Source: Apostichopus japonicus (lineage: Eukaryota; Echinodermata; Holothuroidea; Aspidochirotida; Stichopodidae). From it: a stretch of DNA of 64,000 nt. Numbering within the stretch: position 1 is the stretch's first letter; every line of letters begins with the position of its first letter. A model generated the notes under the pieces. It was not told where the DNA came from and ran no database searches. It saw nothing but the letters and a program-made list of their open reading frames with translations. Positions 44,860-54,033 of the stretch are shown here, in pieces. The position numbers and the translations under genes are program-made. The stretch lies in assembly GCF_037975245.1 (NCBI RefSeq), contig NC_092577.1:23276398-23340397 (forward strand). Reading direction: 5' to 3'.

Positions 44860-46410
44860 GTTGCAAGAGAAATAAAAAAGGAGAAAAAAAATAAGAAATT
44901 TTTATTCATATTTTTTATGAATTTTGATATGAATTTTGATATATGATTTTGTATTTTTTCATTATTATTAATATTCTTTTTTATAAAAAGAATATGGTGT
45001 CTCATTAATAAATGGGTTCTATTTGACCCTACCAGAGATAACAATACATTGCCCATGTTTTCATTGAAATATCCCCCCCCCCCCCCCCTTTGCAATCCAT
45101 CTGTCCTGCTGCACCTATGGTCACAAGATACAATCCTTTTTCAAAAGTGGAGAATGGAGAGGCGGGGTGTGCGACGTCATGCATTAATTGAAAGGGATTT
45201 GAGCCCAAAATTTAAAATTATACACGGTACAATAGAGTACAGTGGTAGTCACAAGCCTCCTCCTCCTGTAAATTAATCATTTAGCTCATTTGTTAAACAC
45301 TTGTTGGTGGCTGTTTACTCTTGAGAATTGTGCCCCTTGCCATAAAGCGAGAGATCTTGGTATTTTGTTATTAAACAGAACAATTAGTTTATCTGCAATG
45401 TGGCAGGCAGTACCACCAGAACATACAGTAGGGACTTCAGAACAACTAGTAATTATTGTTAGGTAAAAAATATGTCACCCCAACTTAAACTCTTATGATA
45501 AGCAAAGTGCTTTTTCCTGTAGGTCTATACAAACGGTCTTACAAGCCATAAAGACTAAAAACTGACCTGGCACATGGAACTAGGCTTAGCCTAGTCAGAG
45601 CCTAGAGTTTACAAGGATGGATGCATTCATTTTGTGCATGCATCAAAACGGCATTGGCCCTATATATGCCATATATTCAAATATGGACACCTTTGGTCAA
45701 TTTACCTCAGCTCTAGACATCAGTCACTGTGATGGTTCATTGATAATAACTGAGAACAATTGGAAAGTACCGGATTTTAAGTGAATACTGATTTTAATTA
45801 GACTCCACCTTGGCTAGGTCACGGCTAGTAAGACCCGGCCTAGCCTCGTAAGTTTAGATAAGTTATATTTTTGTTTAACTTGTAATAAACTAATAATACA
45901 AGAAAAGAAAGCATCAGGAGGGACAGTCAAATACACATCAATGACCCTATGGCAGAGAAAAAACCTGAAGGCACAAAGATCAGAACCGATTATAATGCTT
46001 AAAGTATATATATACTTGTCCAAACATTGTTTAACTCATTCACACTACTTGTAGTTCTAGACTAAGCTTGTACTGTAGTTCTTGCAATACAACTACAAGT
46101 AGGCCTCGGCTAGTGTTCTCAGTAGTATAACTATTAGTATTATGCTAGGCCTAAGTTTAGATTAGGCTAGGCCTATGCTATAATACACCAAAAAATACTG
46201 TGATGCGCATGGCTACAAATTTCGCGGATGCAAAACATAAACAAAGGCATAGAACCTAGCCTATATGTAAGCTTCCTTAGCATTTGAATCGTTTAGGCCT
46301 AACATTTTCGATAATCTTAACTAACGTTTCGACTACGCTTCGCCTAGTATTAGTAAGTTTGTCAAACCTGAAACGAAACAAGGATTGGAGTGATGTGATT
46401 GTGATACAGG
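44860..46410. other. No gene seen
   Basis: AT-rich, then a 17-base C run near 45,072. From about 45,590 to 46,360 many ctaggcct/aggccta words occur. Short ORFs show no coding features. Confidence 0.5.
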
Positions 46411-46413
46411 GCA

Positions 46414-46520
46414 AGCCTAGGCCACAGGCACTCGTAACGTTATGTAGGTGTATAGTATATAATCTCCGTGTTTATATACTATACACCTACATAACGTTAC
46501 GAGTGCCTGTGGCCTAGGCT
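46414..46520. repeat. Perfect 48-bp inverted repeat (hairpin)
   Basis: Arms 46,414-46,461 and 46,473-46,520 are exact reverse complements, starting agcctaggccacaggcactc, with an 11-nt loop (atctccgtgtt). The arm core cactcgtaacgttat also occurs around 59,170-59,300. Confidence 0.95.
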
Positions 46521-47009
46521 AGATAGCGTAGCATAGTTCTAACTAGAAGTTCTAGGCTACATAGCGTAGTACTCACCTCTTCAATCAAAGTCTTTTCTGT
46601 ACCATTCTACTTGATCAAAGGGCCGAGACACAAATAAGGGCATTTAATTCCAATTTTAACTTGATAGCGACCAAATCTTTAGACCAAGGCAAAGTGTTTA
46701 CAACGCTGTAGTGCATCAGATTCACGATCGCCGGGTTTCGCTGGTCGCGCCGGAACTGAAATACGCGGGTTTTTCTTCTAGGGAGGGTGCACGCTGAGAG
46801 ATCGGCACAATTTGAACGTTTAGATCAGAATTTAACTTCTCAAACTGACCTATTTTGATGAATACTGCATCAAATTGGTTAATTCGACCACTAAATATGG
46901 TATAAATGATCCAGCTAAGGCTCTTAAAATATTTAAACAATCATCAAACGTAAAAATTATGTTTAATTTGCGTGCATGGCTAAGGTGAATCACGCTACTT
47001 GAGAGGGAA

Positions 47010-47125
47010 ATAGTTACGTAATACACAAGCTCACTTTCCAAACTAATAACCTTGAATGGTGCAGAGACGGCCAGTGTCCATCAGTGAACGTCCGTGCTAC
47101 TAAAGGGCGGATTCTCACATGCACA
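47010..47125. repeat. Segment repeated at 34,570-34,680
   Basis: About 110 bp, roughly 70% alike by eye (gttacgtaatacaca, ccaaac(a/t)aataaccttgaa, ctac(a/t)..agggcg). Same orientation; lies in the foldback's extra insert and here. Nature unknown. Confidence 0.5.
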
Positions 47126-47531
47126 ATCAGCCTGTAAGGAGCTGATGGAGAAAAATCCAGACAAGAATGTGTTCGCTTCCCGTCTCTGTATAATTTACAG
47201 TAGGTCTCTGTCTAAAGATGCAAACTTTGGTTAGCAAACAAGCACAACAAAAAAGGGGAAACCTGGCATCAGTTGAGCATTAAGGTAAAGGTGACTACTG
47301 TGAATGTAACATTGTTTTTATGGAAGAATTTCTGCCGAGCAGTCATTCTTCTCATTCCTCCATATTGTATATTCAGGTTGCAATGACCAACGCATTATGA
47401 CATTGAAAGTGTGCATGGAAAGTCCTTGTCTATACATAACACATAACTTTGTGTTGTGCACACTGCACACAGAATAGCTCTGTTACAGTATGTGAATTTT
47501 CAAATGATTGTTATCTAATCACTCTCATTGG

Positions 47532-48591
47532 CAGGGGCGTAGCGAGCGGGGGTGTGACATCCCCCCAATAATTTGGTCGCTGTCTGCAAATTTTGTGTCT
47601 GTGGGCAAATTTTGGGTCTGTCGGCAAAAGGACAAAAGGTGAAGAGAGCGGAAGGGGAAGAAAGAAGGAAAGCTGAATTGAGAAAAGGAGAACGGGAGCT
47701 TCTTTATCGGTTATTTTGATTTTCCAGTTCTTCATCTGATAAACTCATTCACCAATCCAATCACCCGACGCATGCAAGTTAAAAACCTCTCGGCAAATAA
47801 CCGATAATGTCACGGCCGTCAGTATAGCTATTGTAGCCAGGCTCAGCCAGAATCGCCGGCAACTCAGTGAAAGAGAAAAGTGGTATTGCTCCAACTAAAA
47901 ATATTGATGAAAAGGTATACATACTCATTGCGATGGTTTGAGCCAGAGAGGCGTAGGCAAAGCCTAATTACATTCACCAATGTTCAGCAATCAGAATCTG
48001 ACTTCCTAATTTCAAGCTGCGATTTGTATAATCTTCTTTCCAATATCAGGTACCGGTATGCAATTTTTCTTTGTTATCAAATTAATTCTTCTTCTGCCGA
48101 CTGCCATAAAAGTAATATCGAAATGGAAATTTTACGGTGCCAAATTTGACTTAAAATATGCACCAGCTGACAGGCGCGTAGCCAAGGGGTGGCAAGGGGG
48201 CAGCTGCCCTCCCCCCCCCCCCGCCTTGAACATATTATTTTATGATATCGCTAGTAATTTCAAAAGAGAAAATGCTAAGATACAAGGCCTGGGAAGTGCC
48301 ATTTCCAGCGATCTGGGAGGCATTTTTGCCCAAATTTTCTTGTGCGCTACGCTTTGATAGTTTGCAATACCGTATCTACCGCTCTCATAGTTTGCCGACA
48401 TTTTCGCCCTCCCTTAGCAAATTCCTGGCTACGTGCCTGGCACCAGATTGCATCTATGGACGTTTCAAAACTAAAAATTTTCACACCCCCTCCCCTTAGA
48501 CCCCTCACCAATTTCAGTCACCACTTCCAGATCCGTCGGCAAATCAAATTCTCCACACCCCCCCAACAAAAAAACCTTCGCTACGCTCCTG
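47532..48591. mobile_element. hAT-like non-autonomous element (1.06 kb)
   Basis: Left end CAGGGGCGTAGCGAGCGGGG; reverse complement of the right end CAGGAGCGTAGCGAAGG. Flanked by CTCATTGG (47,524-47,531) and CTCATAGG (48,592-48,599), 8 bp with one mismatch. A similar pair of ends (ggcgcgtagccaagg near 48,172 and gctacgtgcctgg near 48,427) suggests a second, nested MITE. No transposase. Confidence 0.78.
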
Positions 48592-48599
48592 CTCATAGG

Positions 48600-49196
48600 G
48601 AGGATTAGGTACAATACTGCCAGTTGGACCATTAACAGTAACACGCAAACAGTTGCCATGGTAGTGGTTCGTTTTCCCGGTAGTGGTTGGGTTGATTTTC
48701 TTAAAACTTGGTATGAAGGTGTCCTAGGGTAAACTTCTATGTTTAGCAGACATCTGAAACATGGGTCAAATGTCACATCAAATTAAATTCAATATTTGAA
48801 TTCAGTATTACTCCAAGGGAAAACATTACATTCAAATGAAATCTTCACTTGTATAATGGGAACAACATGTAGGCCACTAATACAGGCAGAAACATGTCCT
48901 TCTTCATAGTATTACTCAGATTGTAGAGGACAGCAGAGTGATAGCACTTCAATCATATGACAGTATAGTCCTGCTAACTTATCATATCCAAAAACATTTG
49001 CAGCCTTTGTTCATTTCTTTTTTTACTATCAATGCGACAGATAAAAAAATTAATTAAAATGGTAAGACTGTCAGGGTAGAATAAAGTTTTATTTCTCTCT
49101 TTTTTTCTGAAGATGACACAGAAATGCTCACACAGTCTGTTTGGTCTGGCCATTGCGTTTAAGGGGAAAACCATTGCAAGGAAACTCTGAGGGGAT
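48600..49196. other. No gene seen
   Basis: AT-rich unique sequence between the MITE and the right-arm ORF. Confidence 0.5.
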
Positions 49197-49424
49197 GATG
49201 GCACAGATCTTAATGTGCTAACTGTTGCTAGAGATGATCCTCTGACCACAGAGGATGAAAAAAGGTGTATAGCACTGATTAAAAGAAGCGTATTGATTTT
49301 GGTGAAATTCAAAGATCATTTGGGGACAACAGGGAGGTTAATTGTCCTGAAGGGTATATGTGTTCATATTCAGGAAGTGGCAACACTGAAACAGCCACGT
49401 GGTCTACTCCTCTGCAAATCCTAA
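49197..49424 (+). CDS. Possible second gene (last exon) of the giant element
   Basis: An open frame of about 75 codons, GDDGTDLNVLTVARDDPLTT then EDEKRCIALIKRSVLILVKF, ending LKQPRGLLLCKS, about 220 bp before the right repeat cluster. It points outward to the right, mirroring the transposase gene which ends beside the left cluster. Composition looks coding rather than random, but I recognise no family. The first ATG is at 49,215; the frame is open upstream, so a spliced exon is possible. Could be chance. Confidence 0.3.
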   Translation, partial: DGTDLNVLTVARDDPLTTEDEKRCIALIKRSVLILVKFKDHLGTTGRLIVLKGICVHIQEVATLKQPRGLLLCKS

Positions 49425-49639
49425 AATGCTTGTTTTAAGTGTGAATAAGATAAAAAAAAAGGAGAGGTGGTTAAGGTTACAGTGACTTCTCCTATCATTG
49501 CATTTTCTTGGTGAAAAATAATTATTATGGGTATCAGTTTGCCCATTAGCAATCTGCAGGGTCTGAATACATCCTTCAGAACTGCATTGTAAGCCACTTA
49601 CTGTTGTTATTAATGATGTAATTTCTTATTGCTAAATGA

Positions 49640-50055
49640 CACTCCGAGCAGTAGGGGGTGTATTGGTACAGACTTCAGAACTGCATTCTTAGCCACTTGA
49701 TGGTGTTATTATGTTATTTCAGAACTAATGTTGTAACTCCTTGGTGCTAAATAACACTCCAACCATTAGCGGGCGTATTGGTACGCCCCTTAGAACTGTA
49801 TTGTAAGCCAATAAATGTTGTTACTTCTTAGGGTAAAATAACACTCCAACCATTAGCGGGGCGTATTGGTACGCCCCTTAGAACTGTATTGCAAGCCACT
49901 AAATGTTGTTACTTCTTGGTGCTAAATGACACTCCAACCATTAGCGGAGCGTATTGGTACGCCCCTCAGAGCTGTATTGTAAGCCATTTAATTGTGTTTC
50001 TTCTTGGTGCTAAATGACACTCCCATGCAGTTGTGGGGTGTATTGGTTTCACTGA
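49640..50055 (-). repeat. Right subterminal repeat cluster with the same palindromic motif
   Basis: About five units with the core GGGGCGTATTGGTACGCCCC or decayed forms, at about 49,655, 49,771, 49,858, 49,946 and 50,035. Each is preceded by gctaaatgacactccaacc and followed by gaactgtattgtaagcc. The core is the left core read on the other strand (TTGG for CTGG), so the clusters are mutually inverted, as expected for the two ends of one element. The outer units are degenerate. Confidence 0.85.
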
Positions 50056-50438
50056 TTAACTTTTTTACAGGGAAAAGAGATATTTAACTTCCTTTTAATT
50101 CCTGTAAGATATTAACCTACTCAATTTCAGTTTATGGTCATGTAGATAAAATATAACATGAAATACATAAGTTGGTACAAAGAAAGAATAATTTTCTCAT
50201 TGTGTTATTTTTTGTCTCAAATTTATATATCTGCAGTATGATTACAATGCATTTGCCTTTTTAACTCACATTCTGAAGGTTTATAGACAATGACAGTCAT
50301 AGCGTAGATTTTTCCCTTATATATACCATATTTTTATACCCGAGTGCAAACGTCATTAAAAGCAATATAATTTCTGGAAAATTTATCAATGTTGAACAAA
50401 TTATTTTTTTTCTTGGATAAAAGTCAGGTTTAAATAGT

Positions 50439-50470
50439 TCCTAGAAACCCTAAATGTTTCCTAGCCTCTT
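50439..50470 (-). repeat. Right terminal inverted repeat
   Basis: Reverse complement reads AAGAGGCTAGGAAACATTTA, matching the left end over about 24 bp with two mismatches. Confidence 0.9.
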
Positions 50471-50474
50471 TATA
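50471..50474. repeat. Target site duplication TATA, right
   Basis: Follows the element end CCTAGCCTCTT and continues into the 5S gene (gtgaacgtgatatgg). Confidence 0.85.
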
Positions 50475-50497
50475 GTGAACGTGATATGGCCGTAGAC
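50475..50497 (-). pseudogene. 5S rRNA: 5S rRNA gene 71, 5' part
   Basis: The 23 nt that complete the split gene (plus strand gtgaacgtgatatggccgtagac); one base differs from the array consensus (gtgaac for gtcaac). Confidence 0.95.
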
Positions 50498-50699
50498 GTA
50501 AGAAGAGGTCGATGTAGGCCATTTCAATTTCTCATCGTCGTGGCAACATAGGCTTTTATTTTCCTAATTGATAACACTATGTTAATCTATATTTCACATA
50601 TATATGTATAATATATAAAAACAATCCAGTTATTTATTAATATATTCGATTTTAAAATCGCTTTCCTTGTGGCAACACAGTGTTCTAGTTAAGAAAAGA
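50498..50699. repeat. Rearranged 5S spacer with an inverted piece
   Basis: Normal spacer up to gtggcaacatag (about 50,551), then about 35 bp of the same spacer in reverse orientation (ggcttttattttcctaattg to about 50,582), then ttaatctatatt long-spacer sequence. Long-spacer AT parts are much shortened. Confidence 0.85.
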
Positions 50700-50819
50700 A
50701 GGCCTACGGCACCCAGTATTCCCAGGCGGTCGCCCATCCAAGTACTGACTGCGCTCTACGTTGCTTGAATACGGTGATCGGACGAGAACCGGTATAGTCA
50801 AGGTGATATGGCCGTAGAC
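50700..50819 (-). rRNA. 5S rRNA: 5S rRNA gene 72, right of the giant element
   Basis: Full 120 nt, but with several private changes (GGCCT end, ggtcgccc, ttgaatacgg, tcaaggtg), more diverged than array members. Probably an edge copy escaping homogenisation. Confidence 0.9.
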
Positions 50820-50868
50820 ATAAGAATGTAGGCCATTTCAATTTCTCATCGTCTTGACCTCTTCCAAT

Positions 50869-50905
50869 GTCTAGGACCATATCATGTTGACCATACCGGT
50901 TCTCG
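50869..50905 (+). pseudogene. 5S rRNA: Inverted 37-nt fragment of a 5S gene
   Basis: The RNA 5' end (gtctaggaccatatcatgtt...ggttctcg) on the plus strand, about 85% alike. Preceded by an inverted spacer bit (ttgacctctt). It ends at ttctcg, where the LINE fragment begins. Confidence 0.85.
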
Positions 50906-50910
50906 AGCTT

Positions 50911-51275
50911 CTCCAGTAGAGCTTCCTAACAAAACAAGGAGCCTCCCATATGCACTTACATTTGGGGACATTCATCTCCGCATAAAACACAATGGTGAAA
51001 CACGTGTTTGCAACAGATGCCTCAGTGAAGAGCACCTAATGCGTTACTGTCCCAAATACTCATGTAAAGTCTGCGACACCCAAGGACACTCAGAGAGCAG
51101 ATGTCCAAACGTGCAATGCTATCGATGCCACGAATATGGCCCCAAAAGTTTCTTGTGCCCTGAGAATCAACGCAATGGCCAACAGGAGAACACTCAAGAA
51201 TCGAACCAAGAGGAGGGAATGTATGTACCAAAACAGAACGAAAATGATCAACCAGGAAACGAAAGCAACGAATAA
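50911..51275 (+). pseudogene. LINE ORF1 fragment with CCHC knuckles
   Basis: Frame open from about 50,911: VELPNKTRSLPYALTFGDIH then CNRCLSEEHLMRYCPKYSCK, CDTQGHSESRCPNVQC, CHEYGPKSFLC, then a Gln/Glu/Asn-rich tail. Cysteine spacing is that of three zinc knuckles, each slightly altered. It resembles Tx1-type ORF1 C-termini rather than the coiled-coil ORF1 at 40.1 kb. The N-terminal half is missing. Confidence 0.7.
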
Positions 51276-52041
51276 AACGATACGGAAGGAAGTAAGAATG
51301 CGAAACAAACTCAACGACCAGAAAACCGGGAGACAGAAACAGTGACGACAGAAACAGTGACCGACAACCCAAACATACCAAAAACAACACCGCATCTCTC
51401 AGGAAAAACATCCTCGACCGACCCTTCCGGAACCAAACGAACCGCCTGTACTCGTGACATAAAACAAACTTCGATTTTTGGATTGCCAACTCGTGTTTAT
51501 TGTGTGACTCCTGCACTTTCGACTTAAGGCTCAACAAAAAGCCTTGTAACACAGTTCACTATAAAAAGAGAAGAAATAAATCCTAGAAATGTCAGGTAAA
51601 AACTCTTAATGTAATTATCATCAAAACAATAATTAAATCAGACCTATGAACAACGATACCTGTATACCCAGAACTCAACATAGCTTAAGTAACTTAGGCC
51701 CATGACATGACTGCCCCAACTGCACACTGACAGCAGGCTATCCGTGTCGTAAATCCACAGTAGCCTACGCTTAAGCGTCCCAATGGAAATGCACAGAAGG
51801 CTACAACAAATGCAACACATGGCCTGATATGAATGTGACATTTCTTAACCTATAATTGATAAACATTTTCGGTCCCATGGCCCCGCCCCCATCAATGAAT
51901 TTAACATCACTTACCAACTGTACCCGAATAATCAAATTACCGTGCTGATATGTAAAGTGAAGGAAAACCGCCGCTCGATGTACAACAACACAAGAAACTC
52001 CAATAGCTACGACGCTACACCGCTTCGAGTGACGAGGAATT

Positions 52042-52052
52042 AAAAAAGAAAG
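52042..52052. repeat. Target duplication of the ORF1-only LINE, left
   Basis: AAAAAAGAAAG, repeated at 53,930-53,940. A-rich, so less decisive than a complex duplication. Confidence 0.65.
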
Positions 52053-53929
52053 TTCAGTTCAGTTCAGTTCAGTTCTCGTGGAGTGCGGACGTGTTTTCGG
52101 CTGCTCTCCACCTTTCGTTAAACACACATTTATTGTGTTTTTACGTTGGCCCTTCATTAGTTTACAGTTTGTTTTAGTGAAGTTTGTGTGTTTTGGGTTT
52201 GTTTCGTTTTGGTTTGTGTATAGGTGCGTGGCTTTGCCACACCCCTAGCTGTCATGGCGGCTCGCCGTGACAGCAAAATCGTATTGTTGAGTTTTTCGGG
52301 GGAGGCTAAGGTCGTCCCCGTACAAGTTTTTTCAGTTTTGCGTTCTGTTGGTTTAAAGGTCCCTGGAGAGGTTGACGCGCTTCAGCGTAAACCTCTCCGG
52401 GGTATGAATTGTTTTGATGTACGGTTTACCTCGGAGGCTGCCCGCGTCCGAGGCGTCCATGTTGGAGGGAGTTGAGGGACTGAAGGTCACACCGTATGAC
52501 AGTTCGGTGTGGGTGACAGTCCTCCATCTCCCTCTGGACATGTCTGAACAGGTTGTTGTGCGGACACTGGGGCGTTTTGAGAAAGTCACCGGCTACGAGG
52601 AGCCGGAATTCCTTGAATGTAAAGGTGTCAAGACCGGGACTAGACGAGTTAGGATCGAACTCCGATCGAACTCCGAATCGAAGTCCGATATCCCCTCTAC
52701 CTTGTGGGCTAATGGGCACAGGGCCCACATTGCATACCCGGGCCAGCCTCGCACTTGTTGGAGGTGTGGGCTGGAAGGGCATGAGGCCAGGTTGTGCCCG
52801 AACAAGCGGTGTAGCCGCTGTTTACAGGTTGGGCATACCCTGGCCGAGTGTAAAGGGGATATCGTTTGCAACTCGTGTGGGAAAACGGTCCATCTCGCCC
52901 GTTTATGCCCAGACCGCTCATACGCCGCGAGAGTGGCTACGGGCGTGGTTGCAGCGGTCCCTGTCCCGGCCTCTGACACCGTACCACATTATGATCCTGT
53001 CATCGCCCCAGTGTCCAACACTAGCGCCCCGATGGAGACTTTGTTCCCCCTTTCGTGTCCGACCTCTCCCCTGATCGAACTTGCCGAGACTGCCAGCCTG
53101 CCCACTGAGGCAGAGCAGGACAAAACGGCGGAGATGGTACTAGCGGAGTGACACGCGGCGCAGGATGCCGCTTGTACTGGTTCACCGGTAGCTACGCCCG
53201 CTATCGGTGATACTAGTCGGGCCCCGAGTCAACCGGCCCAAGAGACATTAAGTGGCCCAGATTCTGACTCGCCAATGGAGGACTGCACTACAGCCTTATT
53301 AGTTGTGGCTAAGGAGTCCTCCGATTGGTTTGATGAGACAAAACAGGCCACTGATCTCATTGACTCGAGTGGCCCTTCCACCCTACCCGCAGCCGCTTCC
53401 GCTATACCGGACACGATGGTCGCTAGTGGACCTCCTGTTCCTGACAGGGAGGTCCACTCGATCAAGGTTGACGAGGAGTTAAGAACTCTGCTCCCTGGTA
53501 AGAAAAGGGGGAATACTGTTAGGGGCTTGAAAAGACCCGTATTGGGAAAATTTCGCAGGTAATGCGCAAGCCTGTCGTCTGCTATCGGGACGGCGTACCC
53601 CGGATGAATTTTGGAGTTAGTTAGTTGTTTGTGTGGGGTGGGGGGTTTGTGTGGTCCTTACATAATATGGGTTGGGGGTTTTCTGTTTGTGGTTTGGTGT
53701 TGGGTTTTTGGGGCTGGTTTGTGGAGATTTATTGTTTTGGTTCTGTTAGCCTTTGGGTCCGTGTCCTTTTCACGTCACGTTAAACGCTATATTTTATACA
53801 TTTGTGGGTAAGTGAGAGATTTCTGTTTGTGGGTTTTCAGTTGGGTTTTTGGTGGTTGTTAAACAGACTGGGATTGTTTTTGGTTTTGTTGACCTTTGGT
53901 CCGTGTCCGTTTCTTTGCACGTAAAAAGC
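52053..53929 (+). mobile_element. Non-autonomous ORF1-only LINE (HAL1-like)
   Basis: Same family as the 22.7-kb LINE: 5' UTR starts ctcgtggagtgcggacgtgt, ORF1 starts MAARRDSKIV, the 3' end is cacgtaaaaagca. Between ORF1 and the 3' end there is only ~370 bp of GT-rich UTR and no trace of ORF2. It begins with a (ttcag)n run at 52,053-52,074 and is bounded by the A-rich duplication. Mammalian HAL1 elements have the same layout, ORF1 kept and ORF2 lost. Confidence 0.75.
52254..53562 (+). pseudogene. LINE ORF1 protein, one frameshift and one stop
   Basis: Homologue of the ORF1 at 22,921: VPGEVDALQ, FDVRFTSEAAR, EGLKVTPYDSSVWVTVLHLP, RVRIEL, YPGQPRTCWRCGLEGHEARL, then two more knuckles (CSRCLQVGHTLAEC, CNSCGKTVHLARLC). 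The frame shifts once near 52,440-52,470 and meets a TGA at 53,149, after which the same frame stays open to 53,562 with a Pro/Ser/acidic tail. About 435 aa if whole, longer than its relative's 379. Confidence 0.8.
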
Positions 53930-53940
53930 AAAAAAGAAAG
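53930..53940. repeat. Target duplication of the ORF1-only LINE, right
   Basis: AAAAAAGAAAG following the terminal ...cacgtaaaaagc. Confidence 0.65.
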
Positions 53941-54033
53941 AAAAACAGTTCGGGCGAAAGAAACGTAACGTAGATACAACACAACGCCGAACCTGTCTTC
54001 AGCGATGACTTTTACACGTAAAGAAAAGCAAAA

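Larger units (their letters stand above)
19359..50470. mobile_element. Giant TIR DNA transposon (31.1 kb) inserted in a 5S rRNA gene
   Basis: The element begins AAGAGACTAGGAAACATTT at 19,359 and ends with the inverted form at 50,470 (reverse complement AAGAGGCTAGGAAACATTT). It is flanked by TATA on both sides, and removal of the element plus one TATA leaves an uninterrupted 120-nt 5S gene. Inside are inverted clusters of a near-palindromic 20-bp motif next to both ends, a decayed multi-exon DDE-type transposase gene, and many later insertions (two LINEs, two hAT-like MITEs, a foldback, simple repeats) that account for perhaps half its length. No capsid, polymerase B or integrase gene is visible. 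A 4-bp duplication fits few superfamilies; Academ is one candidate, but I cannot assign it. Confidence 0.9.

Noticed and set aside
19359-50470. Polinton/Maverick-like identity for the giant element
   Set aside because: Size and TIRs would allow it, but I see no polymerase B, integrase, ATPase or capsid genes; the duplication is 4 bp rather than 6 and the termini are short.
19359-50470. Dada superfamily (targets small RNA genes)
   Set aside because: Dada makes 6-7 bp duplications; here only TATA is duplicated. The DGMDQ/DNCYRENKNR motifs are also not what I recall for Dada.
51022-51552. 176-codon minus-strand ORF
   Set aside because: Antisense to the CCHC remnant and flanking A-rich DNA; hydrophobic composition follows from that.
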